Assembly (NCBI RefSeq): GCF_011752625.1
Contig: NZ_VWXD01000006.1
Location: 248,001 to 312,000, forward strand
DNA: 64,000 nucleotides
Origin: Candidatus Pantoea formicae
Lineage (GTDB): Bacteria; Pseudomonadota; Gammaproteobacteria; Enterobacterales; Enterobacteriaceae
Direction of reading: 5' to 3'
This document shows, in pieces, positions 1-9,604 of the stretch. The position numbers and the translations under genes were made by a program. A model generated the notes under the pieces. The model was not told where the DNA came from. It saw only the letters and a program-made list of their open reading frames with translations, and did not search any database. Each line of letters opens with the position of its first letter. Position 1 is the first letter of the stretch.

Positions 1-140
1 TGCTCTCCTCGGGAGCCAGTGTGACAGAAACAGCGCAGGCCGTAGGGTTCGCCAATGTCAGCCACTTCAGCAAGGTGTTCCGGAATCAGTTTGGCATTGC
101 CCCTAAAAAATGGGCGCACGGACATTTGCCAGAAGAATAA
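1..140 (+). CDS. AraC-family transcriptional regulator, C-terminal end (partial)
   Basis: Only the last 45 codons are in the window; reading from base 3 gives an open frame to TAA at 138-140. The visible part is the second helix-turn-helix of an AraC/XylS DNA-binding domain, with the family pattern A-x-x-V-G-F-x-N-x-S-H-F-S-K-V-F-R-x-x-F-G-I-A-P-x-x-W. The ligand-binding part lies outside the window. It stands 340 bp upstream of the haem operon on the same strand, so a role in controlling iron or haem uptake is possible, but this is inferred only from position. Confidence 0.8.
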   Translation, partial: LSSGASVTETAQAVGFANVSHFSKVFRNQFGIAPKKWAHGHLPEE

Positions 141-482
141 CCCTCCACTTCTTGCGGCGATTTGCAGCGTACTCACTTAAAAATGGTCGCAATTTGTCAT
201 CCCAACGTAAGTGTAATGTAAAAATATTTCCGAAATTGACAAGTTTTGTCTGGAATGCGGTAGCCGATATTTTGTTCTTCTCTTAGCATCCTGGCACCTG
301 CAGAAAAGGTATTCAGATAAATCTTGATTGGTTGAGCCGCTTTTACGATTGCAACTCTCCTTCTCTGAATCCAAACGCCGGACATGTGCGAGATAAAAAC
401 GAAATAACTATCAATCTCATTATCATTCGCATACTCATAAAAACATAAGGGATTGTTTCCTTTTTAACAGGCTGATACCGAC
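141..482. promoter_or_regulatory. hasR upstream region with Fur box
   Basis: This 342-bp gap holds no convincing gene. Around 404-428 the AT-rich string ctatcaatctcattatcatt resembles the 19-bp Fur box consensus (GATAATGATAATCATTATC, repeated NATAAT hexamers). It lies about 55-80 bp before the hasR start, where a Fur-repressed promoter would be expected. Iron-dependent repression by Fur is the established mode of control for has operons; the site here is matched by eye. The rest of the gap shows nothing I recognise. Confidence 0.6.
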
Positions 483-3263
483 ATGATTTGGGATCGTAAA
501 GCGGGCAGATATACCGGCACGCTCTCTAAGATTACGTTGTTGACCTTGATGTCATTTTCCAGCGCGCAGACGCTGGCGCAGCAGACTGCCTCCACCGGAG
601 CGGACGCCAAGCCGACTTCCGCAGATACCCTCACCGTGACGGGAAGTGAGCCTGCTGCACCGCCACCGAAAACCATGCTGAACGCCGGTGCCAGCAAAAA
701 AGACCTTGAACGCCGCAAAGCCAGCCACCTGAGTGACGTAGTGGACCAGATCTCCGGCACCTCGATGAACAGCCTTTATGCGCGCCCTGATGTGTCGATT
801 GGCATTCAAGGAGTGGCGGGCTATGGTCGTGTTTCGCAGCAACTTGAAGGCATTTCACAAAACTTTACCGCCTTTACCAGAGATATCGGTCAAACCGGCT
901 CAATCTATGTTGAGCCACAGTTTCTGCAATCTATTGATGTCACGCGCGGCGTGAATACCTCCACCGGTACACTCGGCAGTCTCGGAGGCAGCGTCAATTT
1001 CCGCTACCTGGATATTGACGACGTGCTGCGTCCCGGTAAATCGCTCGGTGGCATGGTGCGCGGCTCAACGGGTTTCAGTCAGTATGCCAATGGACAAAAA
1101 CCGTCGGGCGCCGCTTTCCTTGCTGGCCGTGATGAAAGCTGGGATGTATTGCTCGGCGTATCACGCAGCAAAAATGATGCTTACAGCGTGGGGAGCAATT
1201 TCAATCAGGGTGAGATGCTTAATGGGTTTCACGCGACCAATCTGCAGTTCTATGATGATCAAAACACTTATTACAATTCGGCCGAAAACTGCCGCTATGG
1301 TGGAGTTACAGGCGTCTCTGGCGGTTTTCAGGATGGCCTGAATAACTGCATGCTGACACCTCAGCGTTTGCAATGGCTAAAACAGGCAGCCAAATCCGGC
1401 GCGCTAAAAGGCACTGAGCGAACAGCTGATTCACAAATGCTCCGCCTACGACATTACTTCAACGACGAATTTAACCAACGCCTGGATTTGTTCGCCTCAG
1501 CCAGCCACTCGCGTTTTGAAAGCGATCAGAAGCCGCAAATTAAAGCGTCTAATAATGGTACTGACGCGGAATGGTTCGGTTCTCCGTGGTCGGTGAAAAA
1601 TGAGCTGGATAGCCGTGTGATCAGCCTGAAATATCAGGGTGAATTTTCTGACCTAATTAACCCCAGCATTCAGATTTACCACGAGCAGCAAAGAAGAAAA
1701 CAGGGCTGGCTCGGTATTGCTGGTTCCTACGCTTATAACCAACCGCTGCATTATGACGTCGATAATCAGTCTAATGGCATCAAGCTGGCTAACAGTAGTC
1801 ATTTCTCACTGCCGGTGGTGGGCAACTGGCGACTGGATGCCGGCGCAGAATTGCGTCGTGAAAAGAAAACTGTTGATAGCCTTTCCGAAGAAGATGCGCT
1901 GCAGAAACAATATGCTCAATGGGGTCTGACCTATGTGGTGCCTGAATGGGACACCGACTCGCGCACTATCACTCAAAGCCTCGCCCTTAATCTCAGCACC
2001 GACGACGATGGCCCGCTAAAAATTAGCGCCGGAGTCGGGTTCCAGCACGTGGCAATGGATGTTTATTCACCTCGCTATCTCAGCGGGAATATCGGCAAGG
2101 GTGGCACAATTCCAGGGTTCCAACCGTTAATAGACCAGTATATTAGTGCGGGCGAAAGCTATGCGGACGCCACGGAAAAAGCCCTTGAAGAACTCACCGC
2201 TGCAACCGATGCAGTTAAGATCGATCCCAGCAACGGTAATGGCTACACGCGCTGGGTGACGGATAACCAGAAGCATCACTACAATCTGAAGTCCGGCAAC
2301 CTGGCGGTCCAGTATACCCTGCCAGGAACAGGGCTTACTCCTTATGCTTCATTAGGTTATGGTGAACGAGCGCCGACTAGCGGCGAGATGTACATTTCCG
2401 GCGCCTGGATGCGCCAAGCCTTTATTGCCAACCCTGATTTGAAGCCTGAAAAAAATCTCTCTCTACAATTAGGGCTCAATTATCATCGCCCTGCCCTGTT
2501 TACCGAGTCCGATGATTTCAGCGCCGGGGTAGGCTTCTACCGCAACCGCATCAAAGACTATATCGGCTACGGTCCACTGTGGATGAGCAACGATATTATT
2601 GGTGAAAATGGCGGTAGTGCCGGGCAAAGTGTTGGCAGTGTCAACAATCTCAGCGCGGTGATTCGTCAAGGATTTGAATTTAATCTCGCCTATCAGCAAC
2701 CTCTGTTCTATATCCGCAGCAATTTGACGGTGCCACTGCGTCACGACAATAAAATGTGCAGTGCGAATTCACCCAGCGGCAACTATTACACCCAAAGCAT
2801 TGCCGATGACGGCACCACCACGATTACGCGCGGTAGCGGAAATGGCGGACAGAGTTGTTACTCCGGCTGGAACTGGATGGAAACCAGCCAGATTGAGCCG
2901 ATCCGTGGCAGTCTCACTGCAGCGATCACTCCTTATCATGGCCAGTTAGAGCTGGGCGCGACACTTATCTACCGTGGCAAACAGCGCGCCGCTTATTGGT
3001 ATGTCAAAGATGCTCAGCCGGGTTCGGCAGCAGAAGAGAACTCACAGCAATCGCTGCCCGATCACGATGGCTGGATTACCGCCAACCTATGGCCCAAAAC
3101 ATTCAAAGTCGACCTCTTTGCGAATTACAAAGTCACCGACGATCTGAAACTGGGTGTTTACCTCGCCAACCTGACCAATCAGATGGACGGTACCACCACC
3201 AGCATGGGTTACAACTTCTACCCCGGCCGAACCTTAACAGCCAATTTGGAATATCGTTTTTAA
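483..3263 (+). CDS. hasR: TonB-dependent haem/haemophore receptor HasR-like
   Basis: Outer membrane receptor of 926 residues that takes haem from the secreted haemophore, or haemoglobin, and imports it using TonB energy. Seen: a signal-like hydrophobic stretch (about residues 17-33), a TonB-box-like segment DTLTVTG near residue 48, a plug domain (about 65-190), then a long beta-barrel ending in the typical outer-membrane C-terminus with terminal Phe (LEYRF). Serratia HasR is about the same size (recalled). It is followed after 79 bp by a HasA-like haemophore gene and the secretion genes, which fixes the assignment to the Has type. A Fur-box-like sequence precedes it. Confidence 0.88.
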   Translation: MIWDRKAGRYTGTLSKITLLTLMSFSSAQTLAQQTASTGADAKPTSADTLTVTGSEPAAPPPKTMLNAGASKKDLERRKASHLSDVVDQISGTSMNSLYARPDVSIGIQGVAGYGRVSQQLEGISQNFTAFTRDIGQTGSIYVEPQFLQSIDVTRGVNTSTGTLGSLGGSVNFRYLDIDDVLRPGKSLGGMVRGSTGFSQYANGQKPSGAAFLAGRDESWDVLLGVSRSKNDAYSVGSNFNQGEMLNGFHATNLQFYDDQNTYYNSAENCRYGGVTGVSGGFQDGLNNCMLTPQRLQWLKQAAKSGALKGTERTADSQMLRLRHYFNDEFNQRLDLFASASHSRFESDQKPQIKASNNGTDAEWFGSPWSVKNELDSRVISLKYQGEFSDLINPSIQIYHEQQRRKQGWLGIAGSYAYNQPLHYDVDNQSNGIKLANSSHFSLPVVGNWRLDAGAELRREKKTVDSLSEEDALQKQYAQWGLTYVVPEWDTDSRTITQSLALNLSTDDDGPLKISAGVGFQHVAMDVYSPRYLSGNIGKGGTIPGFQPLIDQYISAGESYADATEKALEELTAATDAVKIDPSNGNGYTRWVTDNQKHHYNLKSGNLAVQYTLPGTGLTPYASLGYGERAPTSGEMYISGAWMRQAFIANPDLKPEKNLSLQLGLNYHRPALFTESDDFSAGVGFYRNRIKDYIGYGPLWMSNDIIGENGGSAGQSVGSVNNLSAVIRQGFEFNLAYQQPLFYIRSNLTVPLRHDNKMCSANSPSGNYYTQSIADDGTTTITRGSGNGGQSCYSGWNWMETSQIEPIRGSLTAAITPYHGQLELGATLIYRGKQRAAYWYVKDAQPGSAAEENSQQSLPDHDGWITANLWPKTFKVDLFANYKVTDDLKLGVYLANLTNQMDGTTTSMGYNFYPGRTLTANLEYRF

Positions 3264-3342
3264 ATTCAGTTGGTTGAGAGAGTTAGCTTGAAGAAATCAG
3301 GGTCAGGATGGTACCTGGCCCATCACAAAAGGAGTAAGCCGT

Positions 3343-4134
3343 ATGTCTTTACAGACCGATGTCACGACCTGGCGTAACAACTTCGACCAAACCAACATCA
3401 ACACCAATAACCCCGCTTATTTAGGGTCAATCAAGGATACCAGTGGGGTTTATCACACCGGGGCTGCTAGCTATCAAGCGGGGACTAACAACCCCTATCC
3501 TTTCACCATTTATGCAGGCCAGGGGGTTAATCACACTACACCCGCTGCTGGAGGGGGCAAATATGTACTGACCTCTACCAATGGATTCAGTTGGACCACC
3601 ACCGACAGCGACGGAAATGGCAAATATGAATTCAATACCAGTGGCGCACTTAACACTTTGACTCTGGGGACAACACCAGCCACGGATCATGGTGCCGCAC
3701 CCGCATCATCAACTCTGACATCATTCCTTAGCTCTGCGCCATTGATTCAAGTAACGGGCTTTAATGTCGCGGTGGATTATGTTGCGCAGCATGAGTTTGG
3801 CGTAGCAAACGGCAACTCGGCGATTGCCGTGACCGGCACCTTTGCCAGTCTTCTGTCCAACGCTGCATTGTTTGATAGTAGCTCATTGAATGCCGCCATC
3901 ATCTACGATCTGACCTTCGACAGCACCAGCACTCAAGCCTTTGAGTACGTGCTGGATAAATACCTTGAGTCGAAAGGTTCGGATATCACCGACACCTACG
4001 CGCATATTCAAACTGCGCTGGCCGGTTCTGGCGTATCCATCACTTACTACGCCCAGGCAAGTAGTGCGAGTGGCGTGACCACTGCAGCAGTGGCGCAGGC
4101 AGAAACCTCTCACGAGTTACTGCATGCAGCCTGA
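3343..4134 (+). CDS. hasA: Divergent HasA-like secreted haemophore
   Basis: A 263-residue protein without N-terminal signal peptide, preceded by a good ribosome site (aaaggag). Its C-terminus (S-H-E-L-L-H-A-A) matches the C-terminal type I secretion signal of HasA (S-P-E-L-L-A-A), and it sits between hasR and hasD as in other has operons. By-eye alignment with Serratia HasA places Tyr95 on the haem-binding Tyr75, but the other ligand His32 falls on Ile19 and His83 falls on Ala102. It is also about 75 residues longer than the Serratia protein (188). It is Gly/Ser/Thr/Asn-rich and Cys-free, as is usual for type I substrates. Haem binding is inferred from context and the Tyr; measurement is lacking. 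Confidence 0.75.
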   Translation: MSLQTDVTTWRNNFDQTNINTNNPAYLGSIKDTSGVYHTGAASYQAGTNNPYPFTIYAGQGVNHTTPAAGGGKYVLTSTNGFSWTTTDSDGNGKYEFNTSGALNTLTLGTTPATDHGAAPASSTLTSFLSSAPLIQVTGFNVAVDYVAQHEFGVANGNSAIAVTGTFASLLSNAALFDSSSLNAAIIYDLTFDSTSTQAFEYVLDKYLESKGSDITDTYAHIQTALAGSGVSITYYAQASSASGVTTAAVAQAETSHELLHAA

Positions 4135-4218
4135 TAGGGTGCCAGAAAACCTGACGTCACTGACGGGCTGATTTCAACGCAGTTTTGAAGCTGCATAGAT
4201 GTTAAGCCCCTCGGCGGC

Positions 4219-4246
4219 GAGGCTTGGCGTTCCAGCGCCAAGCCTC
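4219..4246 (+). terminator. Strong hairpin between hasA and hasD
   Basis: A perfect 11-bp stem (gaggcttggcg / cgccaagcctc) with a 6-nt loop lies 85 bp after hasA in the 218-bp gap before hasD. There is no long T-tract, only actttcc, so it looks like a partial terminator or an mRNA 3'-end stabiliser. Such a structure would let the haemophore be made in excess over its exporter. Confidence 0.6.
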
Positions 4247-4352
4247 ACTTTCCGGCAATCGCGGAGTGTAGCGCTTTGCCACATCGCCTGCAAACAGAAG
4301 CCGCAGGCCGTATTCGTTACCCCGACTTCATGGGGAACAAGGCTAACGTAAC

Positions 4353-6161
4353 ATGACAACAGGCAATGCCCGGCTGGCAGATCAGGCGCGCGGCGAGCTT
4401 GCTCGCGCCCTGCTGAGCTATAAACGCAGTTTCATCCATATTGGCGTCTTCTCCGGCGTGATCAATATCCTGATGCTGGCCCCGGCGCTCTACATGCTCC
4501 AGGTCTACGATCGGGTCTTAACCTCTAACAACACCATGACGCTGCTGATGCTCTCACTGATGGTGATCATGATGTATGCCCTGCTGGGCGCACTGGAATG
4601 GGTACGCAGCCTGGTGGTGCTCCGCCTGAGCACCGGCTTTGACCGTACACTGGCGCCACGTGTTTATGACGCAGCCTTCAGCGCCAACCTGAAAAGCGGC
4701 AAACTCAACGCCGCTCAGCCACTGGAAGATTTGCAACAGTTACGCCAGTTCGCTACGGGTCAGTCGCTGTTTGCCCTGTTTGATGCCCCCTGGTTCCCGG
4801 TCTATTTGCTGGTGATGTTTATGTTCCACCCGCTGCTGGGCTGTTTTGCCCTCGCCGGAACAGTGATTTTGATGTTTGTCGGCTGGCTCAATGAACGCAT
4901 GACGCGCCCACATCTGCAGCAAGCCGGATTTCTGGCGATGACCTCACGCCGCGATGCCAGCGCCAACCTGCGTAATGCCGAGGTGATTGCCGGTATGGGC
5001 ATGCTGGCGCATCTGCGCCAGCGCTGGGCCACACAACATCTGGGCTATGTCCGCGAACAAAATTTGGCCAGCGCCCGCATGTCGGCGATTCAGGGCTGGA
5101 ACAAGGGTCTGCGCCTGACCATTCAGTCGCTGGCGTTAGGTGTGGGCGCCTGGCTGGTGCTGCAACACGAGATGACCGCCGGCATGATGATTGCGGGTTC
5201 AATCCTGCTGGGCCGCGCACTGGCACCTATCGATCAGCTGATCGGGGCTTCACGCCAATGGAGCAGCGTCAAAGAAGCGGAGAAACGTCTGAGCCAGTTA
5301 CTGGCTGAATTCCCACCTCTGGAAACCGGCATGGACTTTCCCTGCCCGGCTGGCGCACTCAACGTCGAGTCCTTAACCGCTGCGCCGCCCACTCAGACAC
5401 AGCCGGTGCTGCGTGGCATTGATTTCACCCTGCCTGCCGGTGAAACCCTGGTGATCATCGGTTCGTCCGGCGCGGGGAAAAGTTCGCTGGCTCGCTGCCT
5501 TGTTAACGCCTGGTCTCCGCTACGCGGTTGTGTTCGTCTTGATGATGCACCAATGACCCAGTGGCGCAGTGAAGCATTAGGCGCACGCATCGGCTACCTG
5601 CCTCAGGATGTCCAACTGTTTGCGGGTAGCGTGGCGGAGAACATCGCCCGCTTTGGTGATATGGATGACAGCCGAGTCATGGATGCCGCACAAATGGCCG
5701 GCGTGCATGAACTGATCCTGCAACTGCCGGAAGGTTATCAGACCCTGCTGGGCGAAAACGGCATGGGTCTCTCCGGTGGACAGCGGCAGCGCGTGGCGCT
5801 GGCGCGAGCACTTTACGATCGGCCTCGCCTGGTGGTGCTGGATGAGCCAAATGCCAACCTCGACCAGGCGGGTGACGCCATGCTGGCGCAAGTGATTGCA
5901 CGGATTAAACAAGCGCAGATCACCTGCGTCGTGGTGACCCATAAACCCGACATTCTTAAGCAGGCCGATAAGCTGATGGTGTTGCACAGCGGAACGCAAG
6001 CAGACTTCGGCCCTACGGCGGAAGTGATGCAGCGTATCCAGCGCGGCAACGCCCCGGCACAGCAGGTGTCTGCGGTACGTCCGCCGCATCTGAACAGCCG
6101 CGTCACACCGTTGAATCGCACAGGCAGTGCCGACTTTACCCAGCGCCGGGAGGGTGCATGA
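4353..6161 (+). CDS. hasD: Type I secretion ABC permease/ATPase (HasD-like)
   Basis: Inner membrane ABC exporter of 602 residues that drives secretion of the haemophore. The N-terminal half has about six hydrophobic segments (first around residues 28-75, e.g. the ABC type I exporter motif YMLQVYDRVL). The C-terminal ATPase has Walker A GSSGAGKS near 370, signature LSGGQRQR near 473 and Walker B LVVLDEP near 493. It lacks an N-terminal C39 peptidase domain, as expected for substrates with an uncleaved C-terminal signal. The stop overlaps the hasE start by 4 bp (ATGA), which indicates translational coupling. Closest recalled families: HasD, PrtD, AprD. Confidence 0.88.
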   Translation: MTTGNARLADQARGELARALLSYKRSFIHIGVFSGVINILMLAPALYMLQVYDRVLTSNNTMTLLMLSLMVIMMYALLGALEWVRSLVVLRLSTGFDRTLAPRVYDAAFSANLKSGKLNAAQPLEDLQQLRQFATGQSLFALFDAPWFPVYLLVMFMFHPLLGCFALAGTVILMFVGWLNERMTRPHLQQAGFLAMTSRRDASANLRNAEVIAGMGMLAHLRQRWATQHLGYVREQNLASARMSAIQGWNKGLRLTIQSLALGVGAWLVLQHEMTAGMMIAGSILLGRALAPIDQLIGASRQWSSVKEAEKRLSQLLAEFPPLETGMDFPCPAGALNVESLTAAPPTQTQPVLRGIDFTLPAGETLVIIGSSGAGKSSLARCLVNAWSPLRGCVRLDDAPMTQWRSEALGARIGYLPQDVQLFAGSVAENIARFGDMDDSRVMDAAQMAGVHELILQLPEGYQTLLGENGMGLSGGQRQRVALARALYDRPRLVVLDEPNANLDQAGDAMLAQVIARIKQAQITCVVVTHKPDILKQADKLMVLHSGTQADFGPTAEVMQRIQRGNAPAQQVSAVRPPHLNSRVTPLNRTGSADFTQRREGA

Positions 6162-7507
6162 GCAGTAAATCCATTATCAGCCTGCCTGTTGCAGGCGAAC
6201 TGATTGATCCCACAGACGATCTCCTTTCCGTCGATAACCGCCATTATGTGCGTCTTGGCTGGGGAATCGTGCTGGTTGGTTTTGTCGGCTTTCTCACTTG
6301 GGCCTCATTGGCGCCGCTGGATGCAGGCCTGCCGCTTGAGGGAAAAGTAATTGTCAGCGGTAACAGCAAAGCGGTGCAGCCTGTCGCCAGTGGCAAAGTC
6401 AAACATATCCTGGTACATGAAGGCGATGCGGTTCAGGCAGGCCAACTGCTGGTCGAGCTGGAACCGGACCTGCCTGCTAATCAGCTTGATTCCCTGCGCT
6501 TTCAGTACCTCAGCAGTATTGCCAGTGAAAATCGCCTGACCGCAGAGCGCGATGGACTCGCCACCATCCCCTTCGATAGCCGCCTGCGTGACGGTCGCTC
6601 ACCGCGTTCTGGAGAAATCATCCAAACGCAGCAGCAGCTGTTTGACAGCCGCCGCAGTTCGCAAAAAGCGACCTTAAGCGGGCTGGAGGCCACCATCAGC
6701 AGTGCCCGCGATCAGTTGAACAGCCTGCGTAAGGGCTTAAACGCGGTACAGCAGCAGCGCGGCGTGTTTCAGCAGCAGTTAAACGATCAACGCGATCTCG
6801 CCGACGAAGGGCTGCTGGCGCGCAATCGCCTGCTGGAGAGTGAACGGCAGTATATGCAGCTTAATGGATCGATTGCCGATCAGCAGGGCCGTTTAGCCAG
6901 TCTGCAAGGCCAGTTAATGGAGTCTCAGCAACGTCTGATCGAGCAGCGCGACAACTACCAGAAAGATCTGCGTAACGCATTGGCTGAGACGCGCACCCGC
7001 AGTGCCGATCTGCAAGGACGCCTCGACAGCGCGGAATATGAGGTCAGCAACACGCGGATCGTGGCGCCGGTTAGCGGCATCGTCGCGGATGTCAAAGTGT
7101 TCACCGAAGGCGGCGTTGTGAATGCTGGCGATCATTTGATGGCTATCGTGCCACACGACCGTCCGCTGCAGGTGGAGGCGCGTCTGCCGGTCGCCTCGAT
7201 TGATAAAGTCCACGCCGGGCAGAAGGTCGATCTGGAATTCATGGCGTTTAATGTCGCCAGCACGCCGAAAGTGCCGGGCACCGTACGGATTGTCTCCGCC
7301 GACCGCATCGAAGCGCCTCAAGGTGAACCCTACTACAACGTTGAAATTGACGTCGATAATTTGCATAGCCGTGAAGTCCTGCCGGGGAAAAATCTTCAGC
7401 CAGGTATGCCGGTCACCGCTTTCGTGAAAACCGGTGAACGCACCATGATGAGCTACCTGCTGAAACCCCTGCGCGATCGCAGCCGGATGGCGATGACGGA
7501 GAATTAA
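6158..7507 (+). CDS. hasE: Type I secretion membrane fusion protein (HasE-like, HlyD family)
   Basis: Periplasmic adaptor of 449 residues that links the ABC exporter to the outer membrane channel. A short cytoplasmic N-terminus is followed by one transmembrane helix (about residues 27-50). Then come a lipoyl-like half (GKVIVSGNSKAV... HEGDAV), a long coiled coil rich in Gln, Leu and Arg (about 120-300), the second lipoyl half (IVAPVSGIV), and a C-terminal beta domain with the HlyD-family GMP motif (QPGMPVTAFVKTG). Length is typical of PrtE/HasE. It overlaps hasD by 4 bp and abuts hasF with no gap. Confidence 0.88.
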   Translation: MSSKSIISLPVAGELIDPTDDLLSVDNRHYVRLGWGIVLVGFVGFLTWASLAPLDAGLPLEGKVIVSGNSKAVQPVASGKVKHILVHEGDAVQAGQLLVELEPDLPANQLDSLRFQYLSSIASENRLTAERDGLATIPFDSRLRDGRSPRSGEIIQTQQQLFDSRRSSQKATLSGLEATISSARDQLNSLRKGLNAVQQQRGVFQQQLNDQRDLADEGLLARNRLLESERQYMQLNGSIADQQGRLASLQGQLMESQQRLIEQRDNYQKDLRNALAETRTRSADLQGRLDSAEYEVSNTRIVAPVSGIVADVKVFTEGGVVNAGDHLMAIVPHDRPLQVEARLPVASIDKVHAGQKVDLEFMAFNVASTPKVPGTVRIVSADRIEAPQGEPYYNVEIDVDNLHSREVLPGKNLQPGMPVTAFVKTGERTMMSYLLKPLRDRSRMAMTEN

Positions 7508-8956
7508 ATGAAAGGAATCACCTTTGTGCACCTGAAAAGCCGCAGGTGCCCGGTGGCTATTTTGCTACTGAGTGCGCTCGCTTTACCGGCTCACGCCGCC
7601 ATTTTTACCGATACGCCAAACTCGCCGCGCGCCGACGCCGTGGCAGCGAGCAACACACTCGATCTGGCGCAAGCCTATGCACGTATGTTGTACAACGACC
7701 CGCAAATCAAAAGTGCGACGGCAGCGCGTGATGCCGGCCGGGACGAAAGCGGTATCGCCCGTGCCGCATTGCTGCCTCAGGCATCCATTACCTATCTCCG
7801 CAACCGTACCGATCTGAAAGAGAATATGACTCAGAGCACCGGTATCGCAGGTTTGCCCGACGAGCATTACCAGGTAAAAGAGAAGTTCTACGGCAAACGT
7901 GCCGGCATCACCGTTGAACAATCGCTATTTGATTACTCTGCCATCAGTACTTATCGCATCGGAAAAACCCAGGCGCAGTATGCCGACGTGCAGTATCGGC
8001 TGCAGCTGCAGCAGGAGGCCGTGACCCTGATTGATACTTATCTCAATGCCCTGCTGGCTCGCGATACCTTGCAACTGGCGCAGTACCAGCTGCAGGTGTA
8101 CGAGGATATGCTGCGCGACAACCAGCGCCTGATCGATCGCGGCGAAGGCACGCGTATTGATACCCTCGAAACGCGCGCGCAGATCAGCGCCACGCGTTCG
8201 GAGCTGATTAAAGACGAAAATGATCTTAAGGATCGATTGGGCGAGCTATCGGCTCTGGTAGGCGAGCCCGTACAACCACAGCAGTTGATGGCGATAAACC
8301 TGCAGCATGGGCTGCTGCCATTACAACGTCTCGATCTGCCTACTCTGTTGAAAGATGCCAACGAGCAAAACCCACAGATGCAGGCTGCGCGACTGAGCGT
8401 GCAATACAGCGATCTCACCATCGAGAAAGCCAAGGGCGAGTTTATGCCCAAGGTGAGTGCTTTCGCCTCACGAGAGCATATTGAATCGGACAACATCGAT
8501 AACATCGGGCGGGACTATTACGACAATACTATTGGCATTCAGGTCTCCATTCCGCTGTTTAACGGGGGTTCCAGTTACTACACTGCCCGACAGGCGTACA
8601 GCCGGCGTGAACAGGCACAATATGAACTGGAGCACACCAGTAACAGCACTGCGACCCTGCTAGAACAGTATTTTCGCGTTACCGATACCAGCTTAAGCCG
8701 CATTCGTACACTGCGGCAGAATGTCACTGAGAGCGAGGATTTAGTGCAGGCGATGCGACGCAGCGTGGCAGGGGGCGAACGCACCAACACCGATGCGCTA
8801 CAAGCGGAACGTCAGGCCTTCCAGGCGCGGCTGGCGTTAATACGCAGCTATGTGGAGTGGTTCCAGGCGTATGGGAAGCTACAGTTTTATGCTGGGCGTT
8901 TTTCTGAGGACGATATTGTGGTGCTGAACCGCCAACTGGTGATGGCGCGCCAGTAA
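7508..8956 (+). CDS. hasF: TolC-family outer membrane secretion channel (HasF-like)
   Basis: Outer membrane channel component of 482 residues for haemophore export. A signal peptide is visible (hydrophobic LLSALALPAHAA, cleavage near residue 31). The body shows the TolC-family internal repeat: two related helical halves with motifs such as LDLAQAYARMLYNDPQIKSA and VQYSDLTIEKAKGEFMPKVSAF, each followed by a beta segment. The start codon follows directly on the hasE stop. In Serratia the has exporter uses the housekeeping TolC; here the operon carries its own channel, as in Pseudomonas (recalled). No hasB (TonB-like) gene follows. Confidence 0.85.
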   Translation: MKGITFVHLKSRRCPVAILLLSALALPAHAAIFTDTPNSPRADAVAASNTLDLAQAYARMLYNDPQIKSATAARDAGRDESGIARAALLPQASITYLRNRTDLKENMTQSTGIAGLPDEHYQVKEKFYGKRAGITVEQSLFDYSAISTYRIGKTQAQYADVQYRLQLQQEAVTLIDTYLNALLARDTLQLAQYQLQVYEDMLRDNQRLIDRGEGTRIDTLETRAQISATRSELIKDENDLKDRLGELSALVGEPVQPQQLMAINLQHGLLPLQRLDLPTLLKDANEQNPQMQAARLSVQYSDLTIEKAKGEFMPKVSAFASREHIESDNIDNIGRDYYDNTIGIQVSIPLFNGGSSYYTARQAYSRREQAQYELEHTSNSTATLLEQYFRVTDTSLSRIRTLRQNVTESEDLVQAMRRSVAGGERTNTDALQAERQAFQARLALIRSYVEWFQAYGKLQFYAGRFSEDDIVVLNRQLVMARQ

Positions 8957-8972
8957 GGCAAAATAAAGACGT

Positions 8973-9000
8973 AAAAAAAGGACCTTTGAGGTCCTTTTTT
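8973..9000. terminator. Bidirectional rho-independent terminator
   Basis: Stem aaaggacc/ggtccttt with loop tttga is flanked by a T-run on one side and an A-run on the other. It can stop the has operon coming from the left and the tRNA-Gly transcript coming from the right. Confidence 0.9.
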
Positions 9001-9034
9001 CATGGCTCGTAGAAAAAATCTACTGAACCGAATT

Positions 9035-9110
<76 letters not shown>

Positions 9111-9135
9111 AAAGAGGTGACTACTGTATACATTT

Positions 9136-9211
<76 letters not shown>

Positions 9212-9235
9212 AACAGGGTACTACTGCACATTTTT

Positions 9236-9311
<76 letters not shown>

Positions 9312-9492
9312 ATAATCTTCGTCTTTCAATTTGCTGCTGCGTTAGCTTCCTTCACTCACACAGGTCACTTACTGAAGTAAGCTCTCTGTGATTCGTTCAG
9401 TTGCTGCCTTGCCGCAAACTGAAATACTTGATTCAAAATCTTTGTGCTATTGCCGCGTAACGAATGAAATTCTTCACCGGTACGGGGTGCGC

Positions 9493-9520
9493 ATTATACG
9501 AGAAATCCTTTCAGTGGCAA
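9493..9520 (-). promoter_or_regulatory. Promoter of the tRNA-Gly cluster
   Basis: Read on the minus strand, TTGCCA and a perfect TATAAT are separated by 16 bp and followed by a GC-rich discriminator (gcgcacccc). This is the pattern of strong stringently controlled stable-RNA promoters. It lies between orn and the tRNA genes. Confidence 0.75.
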
Positions 9521-9604
9521 GAGTCTGGAAGCAAAATTTTGCGCTTTCAGCTCGTTTGCTGCTTTAATCGTCAACCTGATGATTTCCTGCGCACCCTATG
9601 TCGA

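Noticed and set aside
177..385. Two small minus-strand frames before hasR
   Set aside because: They overlap each other and the Fur-box region, have no clear ribosome site and no recognisable features.
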